This document shows positions 53,117 through 61,709 of a stretch of 64,000 nt of DNA, piece by piece (the first letter of the stretch is position 1; each line of letters begins with the position of its first letter). This DNA comes from Shewanella mesophila (GTDB lineage: Bacteria > Pseudomonadota > Gammaproteobacteria > Enterobacterales > Shewanellaceae). The notes under the pieces are model-generated. The model ran no database searches, was not told where the DNA came from, and worked only from the letters and a program-made list of their open reading frames with translations. Position numbers and translations under genes: made by a program. The stretch lies in contig NZ_CP080421.1 in NCBI RefSeq assembly GCF_019457515.1, forward strand, positions 1,922,001-1,986,000, given 5' to 3'.

Positions 53117-53827
53117 GTGGCATCCCATTCCCCGTTACAATTGTCGTTACCTGTCTATCTGCCCGATGATGAGACCTTTAAAAGTTATTATCCTGCGGCG
53201 GGTAACGATGAGTTAATTCAAAGTTTACAAGGTTGTGCCGACGGCAGTGCAAATAAAGCAGTTTATTTGTGGGGACCAGTAAAGTCTGGTCGTACACATT
53301 TGATGCACGCAACTTGCGCTCGCGCCAATGAACTTAATCGTAATAGCTTTTATCTGCCCTTAGGTATACACGCGAGTATTTCGACAGAACTGTTAGAAGG
53401 ATTAGAGCAGGTGGATCTTGTCTGTATCGATGATATCCATGCTATAGCGGGTCATCCCTTGTGGGAAGAGGCGTTATTTGATCTATATAATCGAGTCGCT
53501 GAGCAAGAAAACTGTTCGTTAGTGGTTAGTGCGAGCGCATCTGCCGTAGAGAGTGGATTTGCGTTACCCGATCTTATTTCCCGCATGCAATGGGGATTAA
53601 CTTATCAGTTACAGCCCATGGCCGATGATGAAAAGTTAGCGGCATTGCAGCGCAGAGCTGCGATGCGAGGTTTACAACTTCCAGAAGATGTTGGTCGCTT
53701 TTTATTGAAACGTTTAGCACGAGATTTAAGAACCCTATTCGATGTACTCGATAGGTTAGATAAGGCGTCGTTAGTGCATCAACGTAAGCTAACAATCCCT
53801 TTCGTCAAGGAGATGCTGCGGCTTTAG
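53117..53827 (+). CDS. hda: DnaA regulatory inactivator Hda
   Basis: Hda works with the DNA-bound clamp to trigger ATP hydrolysis by DnaA, preventing re-initiation. The 236-residue AAA+ protein is DnaA-like without the DNA-binding domain. It begins with a clamp-binding motif LQLSLPV (residues 7-13), has a weakly conserved P-loop WGPVKSGRTHLMHA, VDLVCIDDIHAIAG (Walker B) and the sensor 2 area RDLRTLFDVLDRLDKAS. The GTG start follows TTGAGAGTTGATTA, a weak site, and the exact start is uncertain by a few codons. Its own terminator is at 53851. Confidence 0.95.
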   Translation: MASHSPLQLSLPVYLPDDETFKSYYPAAGNDELIQSLQGCADGSANKAVYLWGPVKSGRTHLMHATCARANELNRNSFYLPLGIHASISTELLEGLEQVDLVCIDDIHAIAGHPLWEEALFDLYNRVAEQENCSLVVSASASAVESGFALPDLISRMQWGLTYQLQPMADDEKLAALQRRAAMRGLQLPEDVGRFLLKRLARDLRTLFDVLDRLDKASLVHQRKLTIPFVKEMLRL

Positions 53828-53850
53828 TCTTTGTCAGTGTTGTTGATATA

Positions 53851-53884
53851 AATAGTAAAGGCGCCAGTAGGCGCCTTTACTATT
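53851..53884. terminator. Strong terminator after hda
   Basis: AATAGTAAAGGCGCC / GGCGCCTTTACTATT is a perfect 15-bp stem with AGTA loop. It could also serve the convergent DUF2069 gene. The palindrome ATACCAATTGGTAT follows at 53886. Confidence 0.88.
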
Positions 53885-53885
53885 T

Positions 53886-53899
53886 ATACCAATTGGTAT
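53886..53899. repeat. ATACCAATTGGTAT palindrome
   Basis: A perfect 14-bp palindrome made of two head-to-head copies of ATACCAA-type termini. The same ATACCAAT end caps the MITE at 27280-27544, so this may be a solo remnant or an insertion hot spot of that family. Confidence 0.5.
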
Positions 53900-53901
53900 G
53901 A

Positions 53902-54270
53902 TTACTTTTTCTTCTTTAAGCCCAGTCCTAATTCTCTGCCGCGTATACGCGCATAGAATGGCAGGCTCACCAATAATACTGACAACAAGAGTACTTCAAC
54001 GATTGCGAATATGAGGTCAGTCTCGGTGACGTACAATAAGGTCAAACCATGGAGCATATAGAGGCACACGATAAAACTGGCCCAGGCATAGGTATAGGGC
54101 GCACCAGTTAAGATCCCTTTTAGCGGAGCGAACAGAGGCAAGATCCAAAGCAGGCTGAACGCCATAGAGTACTCACCGTTTAATCCTTGATGACCAAACC
54201 AGGCTGTGAGTAGCAGTAATAGCGCTACGTAACAGGTACGGCTGATTTGAAATAGCATGGTTGAGCTCAT
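53902..54270 (-). CDS. DUF2069 family membrane protein
   Basis: The 122-residue inner-membrane protein has about four hydrophobic segments (around 12-28, 35-50, 58-78, 86-106). It ends with a basic tail GRELGLGLKKKK on the cytoplasmic side. DUF2069 members are found beside the arsC-like (yfgD) and bepA genes in gammaproteobacteria. No function is established. It lies 14 bases after the arsC-like gene, so they are probably co-transcribed. Confidence 0.82.
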   Translation of the reverse strand: MSSTMLFQISRTCYVALLLLLTAWFGHQGLNGEYSMAFSLLWILPLFAPLKGILTGAPYTYAWASFIVCLYMLHGLTLLYVTETDLIFAIVEVLLLSVLLVSLPFYARIRGRELGLGLKKKK

Positions 54271-54284
54271 TCGCTGGTATCGCC

Positions 54285-54632
54285 TTATAAAATGGTTAAT
54301 ACGTTTTCTGGTGGACGGCCAATAGCAGCTTTGTCGTTAGCCAAAACGATAGGGCGCTCAATAAGCTTTGGTGTGTCTACCATAGCTTGAATGAGTACTT
54401 CATCATCAAGGACATCGGCTAAACCTTGTTGCTTATATTCATCTTCTTTGGTACGCATTAGCTCTCTTGGGGTGATAGCTAATTTTTCTAAAATACCGTT
54501 AATCTCTAACTTTGTCAGCGGTGTTTTTAGATATTCGATGATCTGGATGTCACAGGCTTTCTCTTCAAGTAAAGCAAGGGTTTGACGGCTTTTTGAACAG
54601 CGCGGGTTATGAATAATCGTTACTTGAGTCAT
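54285..54632 (-). CDS. ArsC-family reductase-like protein (YfgD type)
   Basis: The 115-residue thioredoxin-fold protein has the ArsC motif IHNPRCSKSRQTLALLEE with the single Cys and following Ser, and IIEYLKTPLTKLEINGIL, then RPIVLANDKAAIGRPPE with the conserved Arg. The glutaredoxin-linked arsenate reductase family includes such housekeeping members (YfgD in E. coli) whose substrate is unclear. Because no ars operon or ArsR site is nearby, this is more likely the YfgD-type paralogue than a dedicated resistance gene. Confidence 0.88.
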   Translation of the reverse strand: MTQVTIIHNPRCSKSRQTLALLEEKACDIQIIEYLKTPLTKLEINGILEKLAITPRELMRTKEDEYKQQGLADVLDDEVLIQAMVDTPKLIERPIVLANDKAAIGRPPENVLTIL

Positions 54633-54797
54633 AGTCTCTCTGCTTATCGTGAAAATTTGCCGACATTCTACTTTAAAAGGTGAGCAGAGTCACAAAGAGT
54701 TATGTTTGTTTGATAGCGTTGATGACAGAAGTTGATTAGCCTGTTGGAAGCGGAGCCAGATAGACTGGCTCTCGTTCGAAAGAGATTTTATCCGGTG

Positions 54798-56255
54798 TTA
54801 AAGCAGATCTAACGCCTTCTTTGATTGCTTGAACTGGCGGATCCGCGCCTCTATGCGGGCTAGTTGCAATGGTTTTTGCTCTGATAGTCGATAGGCAAAA
54901 TTAAGTTGATCGATCGCACCATCATAATCTGCTGCAAGGGCCATCGACTCGGCTTTTGCATAATACTCCATCGCTTTATTGCCCGCTTTCTTATAAGCGT
55001 CACTTAATAGCAATAGTGGCAGCTGATTTTGTCGGTCGAGAAAAATCATCTCTTCTAAGATAGGGATCGCTTTTTGGGGTTTGTCATCTTCGATGTAAGC
55101 ATTGGCTAGATTGATATTGATCACCTGAGAGGTGGGCTTTAATTGGCGCTCCTCCTCTAAGAGTGCGATGGCTTTAGTGTGTTGATTGCGTGCTAACAAG
55201 AGATCGGTTTTAGTATCGATATAAAATAGATTATTGGGATCTTGTTTTAATAAGCTATCGATGATCTCTTCCGCTTGTTTTGCCTTGTCTGAGCGAAGCA
55301 GGGCAAGCGCTAAGCCATACTGGGCCGCCTGCTCGAATGAGTAGCTGCGTTTTTTAATTTGTTCTTGAAATAGCAATAACGCAGACTCTTCGCTATAGCT
55401 AGAAAAACGCACCTGAATCCGCGCTTTTGCAAGTTGAAAATCAAGACTGTCAGGTACATATCTATGGGGGTATTGAGCCGCGCGGTTTCTCGCTTCGGCA
55501 ATACGAGATTCGGGTAAAGGGTGAGTTAACAGCATTTGTGGCGGTTTAGACGTAAAGCGATATCGGGTCGCAAGTTTAGCAAAAAAATCGGCGGCACCAT
55601 CTGGGTCAAACCCAGCATCGACTAGAATTTGCATGCCAATGCGGTCTGCTTCTTTTTCATGTAGACGGGTATAGTTAATTTGTGATTGGGCCGACATCGC
55701 CTGAGTTGTTGCGAGCGCTGCCATCCCCGCTTGTGGCACGGCTATCGCGAGTAAGATAGAACCTAACATTGCCGCCATAGTCGCTGTTGAGCTTTTCTCT
55801 TTTGCTTCAATTGAACGTGCCAGATGACGTTGGGTAACGTGACTAATTTCGTGACCAATCACAGATGCTAGCTGGCTTTCGTTGTCTGCATTAAGAAAAA
55901 GGCCTGTATGGACGCCCACATGACCACCGAAAAATGCAAATGCGTTGATCTCATCATTACGTAATAGGAAAAAATAGAAGGGTGTCTTCACTCCCGTTGC
56001 GTGGGCAACCAGTTTATTACCCAGTTCCGTCATGTATTGGCTTAGTACGGGATCGTTTAGCATAGGCGCAGATGAGCGAATGACTCGCATGTAAGCATCG
56101 CCGTAGCTGTTCTCTTTTTCTAAGCTGAAGGTATTAACTGCAGCGGTGCCTAAATCCGGTAAATCGTTGTTGGCAAACCCCTGTGGAGCTAAAGAGAAAA
56201 GGGCAAATGACAATGCGCCTGCAACTAGGGATTTTGCTGTATTTATTTTTCTCAA
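54798..56255 (-). CDS. bepA: Beta-barrel assembly-enhancing protease BepA (M48)
   Basis: BepA degrades or rescues misassembled outer-membrane proteins such as LptD in the periplasm. The 485-residue protein has a signal peptide (MRKINTAKSLVAGALSFALF, cleavage near GFA-NND). The M48 zinc motif HEISH is at residues 135-139, with ligand Glu in RLHEKEADRIG (about 200). The active-site plug region MLLTHPLPESRIAEARNR follows, then C-terminal TPR helices from about 310. The length matches E. coli BepA (487). It is the most upstream gene of a leftward group with the arsC-like and DUF2069 genes, 165 bases away from them. Confidence 0.95.
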   Translation of the reverse strand: MRKINTAKSLVAGALSFALFSLAPQGFANNDLPDLGTAAVNTFSLEKENSYGDAYMRVIRSSAPMLNDPVLSQYMTELGNKLVAHATGVKTPFYFFLLRNDEINAFAFFGGHVGVHTGLFLNADNESQLASVIGHEISHVTQRHLARSIEAKEKSSTATMAAMLGSILLAIAVPQAGMAALATTQAMSAQSQINYTRLHEKEADRIGMQILVDAGFDPDGAADFFAKLATRYRFTSKPPQMLLTHPLPESRIAEARNRAAQYPHRYVPDSLDFQLAKARIQVRFSSYSEESALLLFQEQIKKRSYSFEQAAQYGLALALLRSDKAKQAEEIIDSLLKQDPNNLFYIDTKTDLLLARNQHTKAIALLEEERQLKPTSQVININLANAYIEDDKPQKAIPILEEMIFLDRQNQLPLLLLSDAYKKAGNKAMEYYAKAESMALAADYDGAIDQLNFAYRLSEQKPLQLARIEARIRQFKQSKKALDLL

Positions 56256-56449
56256 ACTTTTCCTTAGCGGTTTATCTGCAGATCATCTTGCTTATTGGAG
56301 CGAGTCGAGGGAGATAAGTTCATTCATCTACTGCAATAAGTTGTTGAGCTAATAGTGTAAAAGGACAATATACGATCGGCTCATAGATAACTTGTGGTTT
56401 AGTCAGAGACTTAGGATAATAGCGACAGTTTGCCTTTAGCAAGTTGATT

Positions 56450-56677
56450 ATGACTTTTATTGATTTGACCGCCTATCGATGCCCGCTTGCCTTAGTTAAG
56501 CTTAAGTTAGCACTTAAGCACGCTGGTGAAGGAGAAGTGTTACAGATCTCCTTAGTTGATTCGGGATCTAGGCAAGATGTTCCTCGCTTTTTATTAAAGC
56601 TTAAGTATCCTTTTACTGAGCTACGAAATGATGACCAAATGTTAGTATTATCCGTTGTGAAATCCACAACATCTTAA
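56450..56677 (+). CDS. TusA/SirA-like small protein
   Basis: The 75-residue protein has the TusA-fold start FIDLTAYRCPLALVKLKLAL. The Cys is in the CPxP-like motif, but the second Pro is replaced: CPLA. The family usually carries CPxP, and the Cys accepts persulfide sulfur. The change may modify partner choice without removing the Cys. It lies upstream of perM, as such genes do in gammaproteobacteria. ATG 56450 is preferred to TTG 56444. The sulfur target is unknown. Confidence 0.82.
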   Translation: MTFIDLTAYRCPLALVKLKLALKHAGEGEVLQISLVDSGSRQDVPRFLLKLKYPFTELRNDDQMLVLSVVKSTTS

Positions 56678-56708
56678 TTATAGAGTGTTATTTGAGTAGG
56701 AATTGTGA

Positions 56709-57788
56709 ATGTTATCCTTATTGACAAATTGGTATAAAGAGCGATTTAGCGATCCTCAAGCCGTGACGCTGGTATTTATTCTCGTGGGTATCGCGATGGC
56801 TATCTATTTTGCCGGAGGCTTGTTGGCACCGCTCCTCGTTGCGCTTGTACTGGCATTTTTACTCGAGTGGCCGGTAGCACAGATGGTTAAAGTGGGCATT
56901 AATCGAACTACTGGTGCCTCATTAGTGCTAGTGCTGTTTATTGGTGTCATGTTACTGCTGACCTTTGGATTAATTCCAAGTGTTTGGCATCAGGGGGTTG
57001 CGCTCGTTACTGATCTTCCAAGTATGTTGGATAAAGGCTTAATTACCGTAAAGGGGTATGCTGAACAGTACCCTCAGTTTTTGGGAGTTGAGCAGCTTGA
57101 CTCGACAGTCGGTGAGTTAAAAAAAATGCTCGATACTCAGCATATTTTTGATTTGGGTAAGCAGTTAATCGGCTACTCTGCATCGTTATTGGTACTCATG
57201 GTTTACGCGATTTTAGTGCCGTTATTAGTGTTCTTTTTCTTAAAAGACAAAGATATGTTGTTACGCGGTAGCAAACGGTTTATCCCCTCTAACAGGGAGT
57301 TAGCTCGTAAAGTGTGGTTAGAGATGAATCAGCAGATCTTTAACTATATTCGTGGCAAGGTAATAGAAATTGTCATCATTGGTGTCGCCAGTTATATCTT
57401 CTTCGCCATTATGGATTTGCGCTACGCGGCCTTACTTGGGGTGTTAACTGGTTTTTCTGTGTTAATCCCATATGTCGGCGCTACGTTAGTGACTTTACCC
57501 ATCGCGCTGGTGGCATTTTTCCAATGGGGAGTCAGTCCAGAGTTTGGCTATCTTATGCTAGGTTACGGGATTATTCAGGCGCTAGATGGTAATCTTTTGG
57601 TCCCTATCTTGTTTTCTGACGCTGTGGATCTACATCCTGTCTTTATTATCGCTGCGGTATTAGTCTTTGGTGGGTTGTGGGGAGTATGGGGAGTATTCTT
57701 TGCGATCCCGTTAGCCTCCTTAGTTAAAGCTGTGATAAACGCATGGCCAAAGGCCAGTAGTGGCGAAGGTAGTGAACAAACTGCTTAG
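56709..57788 (+). CDS. AI-2E/PerM-family transporter (YfgO type)
   Basis: The 359-residue inner-membrane protein has about eight transmembrane helices. These include an N-terminal pair (FILVGIAMAIYFAGGLLAPLL), a soluble helical segment at about 95-150 and the family motif LVPLLVFFFLKDKDMLLRG near 185-200. The C-terminal helices carry LIPYVGATLVTLPIAL. The family covers TqsA/YhhQ-like exporters and PerM; the substrate is not predictable. It lies 31 bases after the TusA-like gene. A terminator follows at 57802. Confidence 0.9.
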   Translation: MLSLLTNWYKERFSDPQAVTLVFILVGIAMAIYFAGGLLAPLLVALVLAFLLEWPVAQMVKVGINRTTGASLVLVLFIGVMLLLTFGLIPSVWHQGVALVTDLPSMLDKGLITVKGYAEQYPQFLGVEQLDSTVGELKKMLDTQHIFDLGKQLIGYSASLLVLMVYAILVPLLVFFFLKDKDMLLRGSKRFIPSNRELARKVWLEMNQQIFNYIRGKVIEIVIIGVASYIFFAIMDLRYAALLGVLTGFSVLIPYVGATLVTLPIALVAFFQWGVSPEFGYLMLGYGIIQALDGNLLVPILFSDAVDLHPVFIIAAVLVFGGLWGVWGVFFAIPLASLVKAVINAWPKASSGEGSEQTA

Positions 57789-57801
57789 CAAGTATGTTGA
57801 T

Positions 57802-57827
57802 AAAAAAGGAGCTTAGGCTCCTTTTTT
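57802..57827. terminator. Terminator between perM and argP
   Basis: AAAAAAGGAGC / GCTCCTTTTTT stem (TTAG loop). The A- and T-runs suit both convergent genes. Confidence 0.88.
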
Positions 57828-57860
57828 ATTGTCAGTCTTTAAAGGATAACGTGTAGCCTT

Positions 57861-58754
57861 CTATGGCTGAACCAATACTTGTTTTGCAGCAATAGCCAGC
57901 GCTCGATATACCAAGGTTGTTTGTTTGGCCTTGATGTTCCAGTGTTGCCAATACAAAGGCACTCGCATCGTTTTCGCTGGCGTTAATAGTTGTAAACGTC
58001 CACTGTCGAGTAGCGGTTTCGCTTGAAGGTGCCCGACGAGTCCGTAACCCATACCCAGCATGATAGCATCGAGAAAGCTTTCAGAAGAGGGGATTTGATG
58101 CTCATTCCAAGCTTGAGGCTCCATTGCAAAATACTCAGCGAGAAATTTTTCGTGGAGTTTATCTTTGGTTGAAAAGACCACAGCGGGTGCCTTGGCTAGA
58201 CTCTCTGGTGATAGGCCATTGGCAAAATACTGGGCGATGAAATCATTAGTCGCCACACACAGGTATTCCATTTGTCCTAAGTATTCACTAGAGCAGCCCG
58301 TAAGGGGAGATTCAGTCGTGGTAACACAGCCAACCGCTGCGCCACTTTTTAGCAGATGGTGAGTATATGATTCATCATCAACAATGAGCTCTAGCAGCCA
58401 TTTATGTCGTTTAAAGACCTCAGACACCGCAGGTAGGAACCATGTCGCGAGACTATCGGCGTTAACACCAATTTTGACTATGGTTGGTAGGCTAGGATCG
58501 TCGGCGTCGATTTCTGCGCTTAATTCGCTTTCTAGCAGACTGACTTGCGCGTAATGTCTAAGCAGTCGTTTTCCCATCGGCGTAGCTTCGGCCGGATTAC
58601 TTCTGATTAGCAGGGTTTGTCCTACTTTTTCTTCTAATTGTTTAATACGCTGAGATACCGCCGATTGAGTAATAAACAAGGCTTTTGCGGCGCGATCAAA
58701 ACCGCCTTCTTCAACGACAACACTTAGCGCTCTGAGATGGGCATAATCTAGCAT
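57861..58754 (-). CDS. argP: LysR-type regulator ArgP (IciA)
   Basis: ArgP activates the arginine/lysine exporter gene argO and other amino-acid genes, sensing lysine and arginine. The 297-residue protein begins MLDYAHLRALSVVVEEGGFD and has the LysR HTH AAKALFITQSAVSQRIKQLE (about residues 20-40) with a C-terminal substrate-binding domain. It is divergent from argO, and the 130-base space between them (58755-58884) is AT-rich, as expected for its target site. This makes it far more likely to be ArgP than another LysR protein. Confidence 0.93.
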   Translation of the reverse strand: MLDYAHLRALSVVVEEGGFDRAAKALFITQSAVSQRIKQLEEKVGQTLLIRSNPAEATPMGKRLLRHYAQVSLLESELSAEIDADDPSLPTIVKIGVNADSLATWFLPAVSEVFKRHKWLLELIVDDESYTHHLLKSGAAVGCVTTTESPLTGCSSEYLGQMEYLCVATNDFIAQYFANGLSPESLAKAPAVVFSTKDKLHEKFLAEYFAMEPQAWNEHQIPSSESFLDAIMLGMGYGLVGHLQAKPLLDSGRLQLLTPAKTMRVPLYWQHWNIKAKQTTLVYRALAIAAKQVLVQP

Positions 58755-58884
58755 CTCTTCCTCTTTACACTGAAATTACATTATTAATTTTACTAATGAT
58801 ACATTAAAAATATTAGTTATATTTATTATTATTAATCCACTATTCTGCCGCTCTATTAAATTGTTTAGCTTAGTTGGAGTCGTT

Positions 58885-59496
58885 GTGCAGGCATTTATTC
58901 AAGGCATTGGCATTGGTGGCAGTTTGATCATGGCGGTCGGTGCTCAAAATGCATTTGTATTAAAACAAGGGTTAAAGCGGTCCCATTCACTGCCGATTGC
59001 GGCCTTATGTTCGTTAATTGATGCATTAATGATAACCGCTGGTGTGGCTGGACTTGGGCATTTGATCATCGCCTTTCCGGTAATCAAAGATATTGCGAGC
59101 TTTGGTGGTGCGCTATTTTTGTTTGTTTATGGCAGTCGCGCATTGAGATCATCATTTCATCCTCAGTCGCTAGATTCAGAATCAACCATTGGCGCAGAGA
59201 CGCTAAAAGCGGCGGTGTTAACAACCTTAGGAATTAGCTTACTTAATCCGCACCTTTATCTCGATACCCTTGTCTTGCTCGGCAGTATCAGCACCCAATT
59301 TGAGGGCTCCGATAAACCTTGGTTCGGCGCAGGTGCGGTATTAGCGTCATTTGTTTGGTTTTTTGGCTTGAGCTTTGGCGCGAGATATTTAAGTCCGTTA
59401 TTTAAACGTCCTAAAGCTTGGTGCTATTTAGATAGACTTATTTGTTTAATCATGTGGAGCATAGCGAGTGCGCTGTTATGGCCTTACTTGAATTAA
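58885..59496 (+). CDS. argO: Arginine/lysine exporter ArgO (LysE family)
   Basis: An inner-membrane exporter for arginine and related basic amino acids, driven by ArgP. The 203-residue protein has about six transmembrane helices and begins VQAFIQGIGIGGSLIMAVGA, then QNAFVLKQGLKRSHSL, the LysE/ArgO signature. Further helices include NPHLYLDTLVLLGSI with the conserved Asn-Pro-His segment. I chose GTG 58885, which has TTGGAG before it and gives the usual N-terminus, over the TTG at 58861. A terminator follows at 59505. Confidence 0.92.
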   Translation: MQAFIQGIGIGGSLIMAVGAQNAFVLKQGLKRSHSLPIAALCSLIDALMITAGVAGLGHLIIAFPVIKDIASFGGALFLFVYGSRALRSSFHPQSLDSESTIGAETLKAAVLTTLGISLLNPHLYLDTLVLLGSISTQFEGSDKPWFGAGAVLASFVWFFGLSFGARYLSPLFKRPKAWCYLDRLICLIMWSIASALLWPYLN

Positions 59497-59504
59497 TTTG
59501 ATCA

Positions 59505-59533
59505 CAAAAAAGCCAGCTAATGCTGGCTTTTTT
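59505..59533. terminator. Terminator after argO
   Basis: AAAAAAGCCAGC / GCTGGCTTTTTT with TAAT loop. It can serve argO on the plus strand and the bcp transcript on the minus strand. Confidence 0.88.
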
Positions 59534-59553
59534 GTTGCTGAGGTGAATTATGC

Positions 59554-60024
59554 TTATTGCTGTTCAATATAATTCAATACAACTTGATGGTGATCTTTGG
59601 TTTTAAATTTGTCAAACACATGAGCTACTTTACCATCTTGACCAATTAAAAAGCTTAGACGATGTATGCCATCGTAGATCTTACCCATGAATTTTTTCTC
59701 GCCCCAAACACCAAAAGCATCTGCAATCTCGTGATCCTCGTCGCTTAATAGTGAAAAGTTAAGCTCATGCTTATCGGCAAAGCGTGCCAATTTTGCCACG
59801 GGATCTGGGCTAATGCCAAACACGGTCACTGCAAGATTATCGAGTTGCGGCTTAGTATCCCGTAGTCCACATGCCTGTACAGTGCAGCCAGGGGTCAGTG
59901 CCTTAGGATAGAAATAGACCAATACAGGGCCAGTTTTTAGTGCCTCTTGCAGTGAGATGGTTTGGTCATTTTGGTTTTGTAGCGTAAAGCTTGGTGCAGT
60001 ATCACCAGTAACTAAGGTGTTCAT
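59554..60024 (-). CDS. bcp: Peroxiredoxin Bcp (thiol peroxidase)
   Basis: Bcp reduces hydroperoxides with thioredoxin. The 156-residue protein has the peroxiredoxin Q motif PKALTPGCTVQACGLRD with the peroxidatic Cys and, five residues later, the resolving Cys. It also has the VFGISPDPVAKLARFADKHE and FLIGQDGKVAHVF segments. It begins MNTLVTGDTAPSFTLQNQ. It lies ten bases after gcvR, in the same leftward operon, as in E. coli (gcvR-bcp). Confidence 0.96.
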   Translation of the reverse strand: MNTLVTGDTAPSFTLQNQNDQTISLQEALKTGPVLVYFYPKALTPGCTVQACGLRDTKPQLDNLAVTVFGISPDPVAKLARFADKHELNFSLLSDEDHEIADAFGVWGEKKFMGKIYDGIHRLSFLIGQDGKVAHVFDKFKTKDHHQVVLNYIEQQ

Positions 60025-60034
60025 TCATGTTCCT

Positions 60035-60577
60035 TTATTGTTGGGTTTCGATACCTTGCATACGTTCTATGCTACAGCTTAGGTTCAATTCGGCCGCTAA
60101 TTCGTTAAGACTTTGCTCAAGTTTTTCGATATCCACTTTTTCTGGAACATTAACCGTAAGCGATACATTTTGTACGGGTTCACCTTCAAGGTTCTCTTCT
60201 GCATGGGAGCGCACTGCGGCAAGATCCAGTGACCTATCTGCCATAAATTGGGTGAGGCGTCCCATGGTGCCGCGTTGATCTTTACCATTGAATGTGACCA
60301 GTAGGCGAGAGACGAAATTAAGTGGCGTATGTTTAGAGGTACGCTTCATTACGGTCAATAAGCCTAGTTCCACACTCAATGCTGGCAGACTGGTTTCCAT
60401 TTTGGTGATTGAAGCCCAGGCACCAGAAATCATCATGATCAAAGTAAACTCGTTGCCAAATATTGCCATTCTGCTGTCGACGATATCACAGTCACATTCA
60501 CTTGCTAATCGCGCGAATTTACTGACAATACCAGGACTATCTGAGCCCAGCGCGGTAACGACCAGATGATTTGACAT
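60035..60577 (-). CDS. gcvR: Glycine cleavage system repressor GcvR
   Basis: GcvR binds the activator GcvA and, without glycine, blocks expression of the glycine cleavage genes. The 180-residue protein has two ACT domains: the first starts HLVVTALGSDSPGIVSKFAR, and the second starts VTFNGKDQRGTMGRLTQFMA. The length is near E. coli GcvR (190). It is followed by bcp and is divergent from dapA, a common gammaproteobacterial order. There is no DNA-binding domain, as expected for a protein that acts through GcvA. Confidence 0.94.
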   Translation of the reverse strand: MSNHLVVTALGSDSPGIVSKFARLASECDCDIVDSRMAIFGNEFTLIMMISGAWASITKMETSLPALSVELGLLTVMKRTSKHTPLNFVSRLLVTFNGKDQRGTMGRLTQFMADRSLDLAAVRSHAEENLEGEPVQNVSLTVNVPEKVDIEKLEQSLNELAAELNLSCSIERMQGIETQQ

Positions 60578-60821
60578 GAAATTCCCCCTCTAAGTTACTG
60601 CTACAAATTGTACAAATACACACCAAATGAACCCTGTGTCATTTTGAGGAGCGTTATGCTACCACATGTTCGTTGTTTTGAGATCCCTGTCTTAACAAAC
60701 AGTCAAAGAAATGGTTAGCATCGCTCTGAGATAAAATTCTAATAAATCTCAAGAGAGTTATGCTTGTTTTTACAGGTTACCATCAGTACCATAGCGAGTC
60801 CTGAACCCTTGGGGAAGTCAC

Positions 60822-61706
60822 ATGATAAACGGAAGCATTGTAGCCTTAATCACACCAATGAATAGTGATGGCTCGGTTGATTATGCAAGTCTAGAGAAGC
60901 TCGTCGAATACCATATCGAGCAGGGAACTGATGCCATTGTCGCCGTAGGCACAACGGGTGAGTCAGCCACATTACCACTTTCAGAACATATAGAAGTTGT
61001 TGCTCATACAGTTAAATTTGCCGCGGGCCGAGTGCCTGTCATTGGCGGTAATGGCGCGAATGCAACAGCCGAAGCAATTGAATTGACCAAGGCACAATCT
61101 AAGCTTGGCGTAGCCGCTATGCTTGGTGTGACCCCTTATTACAATAAGCCAACACCTAAGGGCTTAGTCGCTCATTACAAAGCGGTAGCGGCTGCAACCG
61201 ATATCCCGCAGATATTGTACAACGTACCAGGCCGTACCTCGGTGGATATGTTGCCAGAAACCGTAGCTCAGCTTGTTGAAGTACCGAATATCATAGGCGT
61301 TAAAGAAGCAACGGGAGAGGTGAGCCGAGTTGCTCGTCTACGTGAGCTTTGCGGTAATGATTTCAAATTATACAGTGGTGATGATGCCACTGCGCGCGAG
61401 TTTTTGACCCTTGGTGGTGACGGCGTCATTTCTGTGGCCAACAATATTGTGCCTAAACAGTTTAAAGCCATGTGTGCGGCAGCGTTAAATGGCGACATAG
61501 CGGGTGCGCTAGCAGCTGAAGCAGAAATTAAGGGCTTGTTTAGCGCTTTGTTCTGCGAAGCGAATCCGATCCCGGTTAAATGGGCCGCTCATCGCATGGG
61601 ATTAATCAGTAATGGATATATTCGTTTACCGTTAACGGAACTTTCACCCGAATATCATGGTCTGTTGCTAGAAGCGATGAAAAATGCCCGAATAGAGGTT
61701 CAATAA
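60822..61706 (+). CDS. dapA: 4-hydroxy-tetrahydrodipicolinate synthase
   Basis: DapA condenses pyruvate with aspartate-semialdehyde, the first step of the lysine/diaminopimelate branch. The 294-residue TIM-barrel protein begins [20 protein letters not shown], with [16 protein letters not shown] (Thr44/45 region) and [17 protein letters not shown] (Tyr133, Arg138). The Schiff-base Lys is in [17 protein letters not shown] (about Lys161), and [18 protein letters not shown] follows. The length is exactly normal. bamC starts three bases after its stop. Confidence 0.98.
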   Translation: MINGSIVALITPMNSDGSVDYASLEKLVEYHIEQGTDAIVAVGTTGESATLPLSEHIEVVAHTVKFAAGRVPVIGGNGANATAEAIELTKAQSKLGVAAMLGVTPYYNKPTPKGLVAHYKAVAAATDIPQILYNVPGRTSVDMLPETVAQLVEVPNIIGVKEATGEVSRVARLRELCGNDFKLYSGDDATAREFLTLGGDGVISVANNIVPKQFKAMCAAALNGDIAGALAAEAEIKGLFSALFCEANPIPVKWAAHRMGLISNGYIRLPLTELSPEYHGLLLEAMKNARIEVQ

Positions 61707-61709
61707 TAA

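Noticed and set aside
54285..54632. Arsenic-resistance arsenate reductase
   Set aside because: The protein is ArsC-like, but no arsR, arsB or ars operator lies near. Its place between DUF2069 and bepA suits the housekeeping YfgD type better.
54753..54771. Terminator for bepA (GAGCCAG/CTGGCTC hairpin)
   Set aside because: The stem is short and the minus-strand read lacks a T-run. It may be weak and was not listed as a feature.
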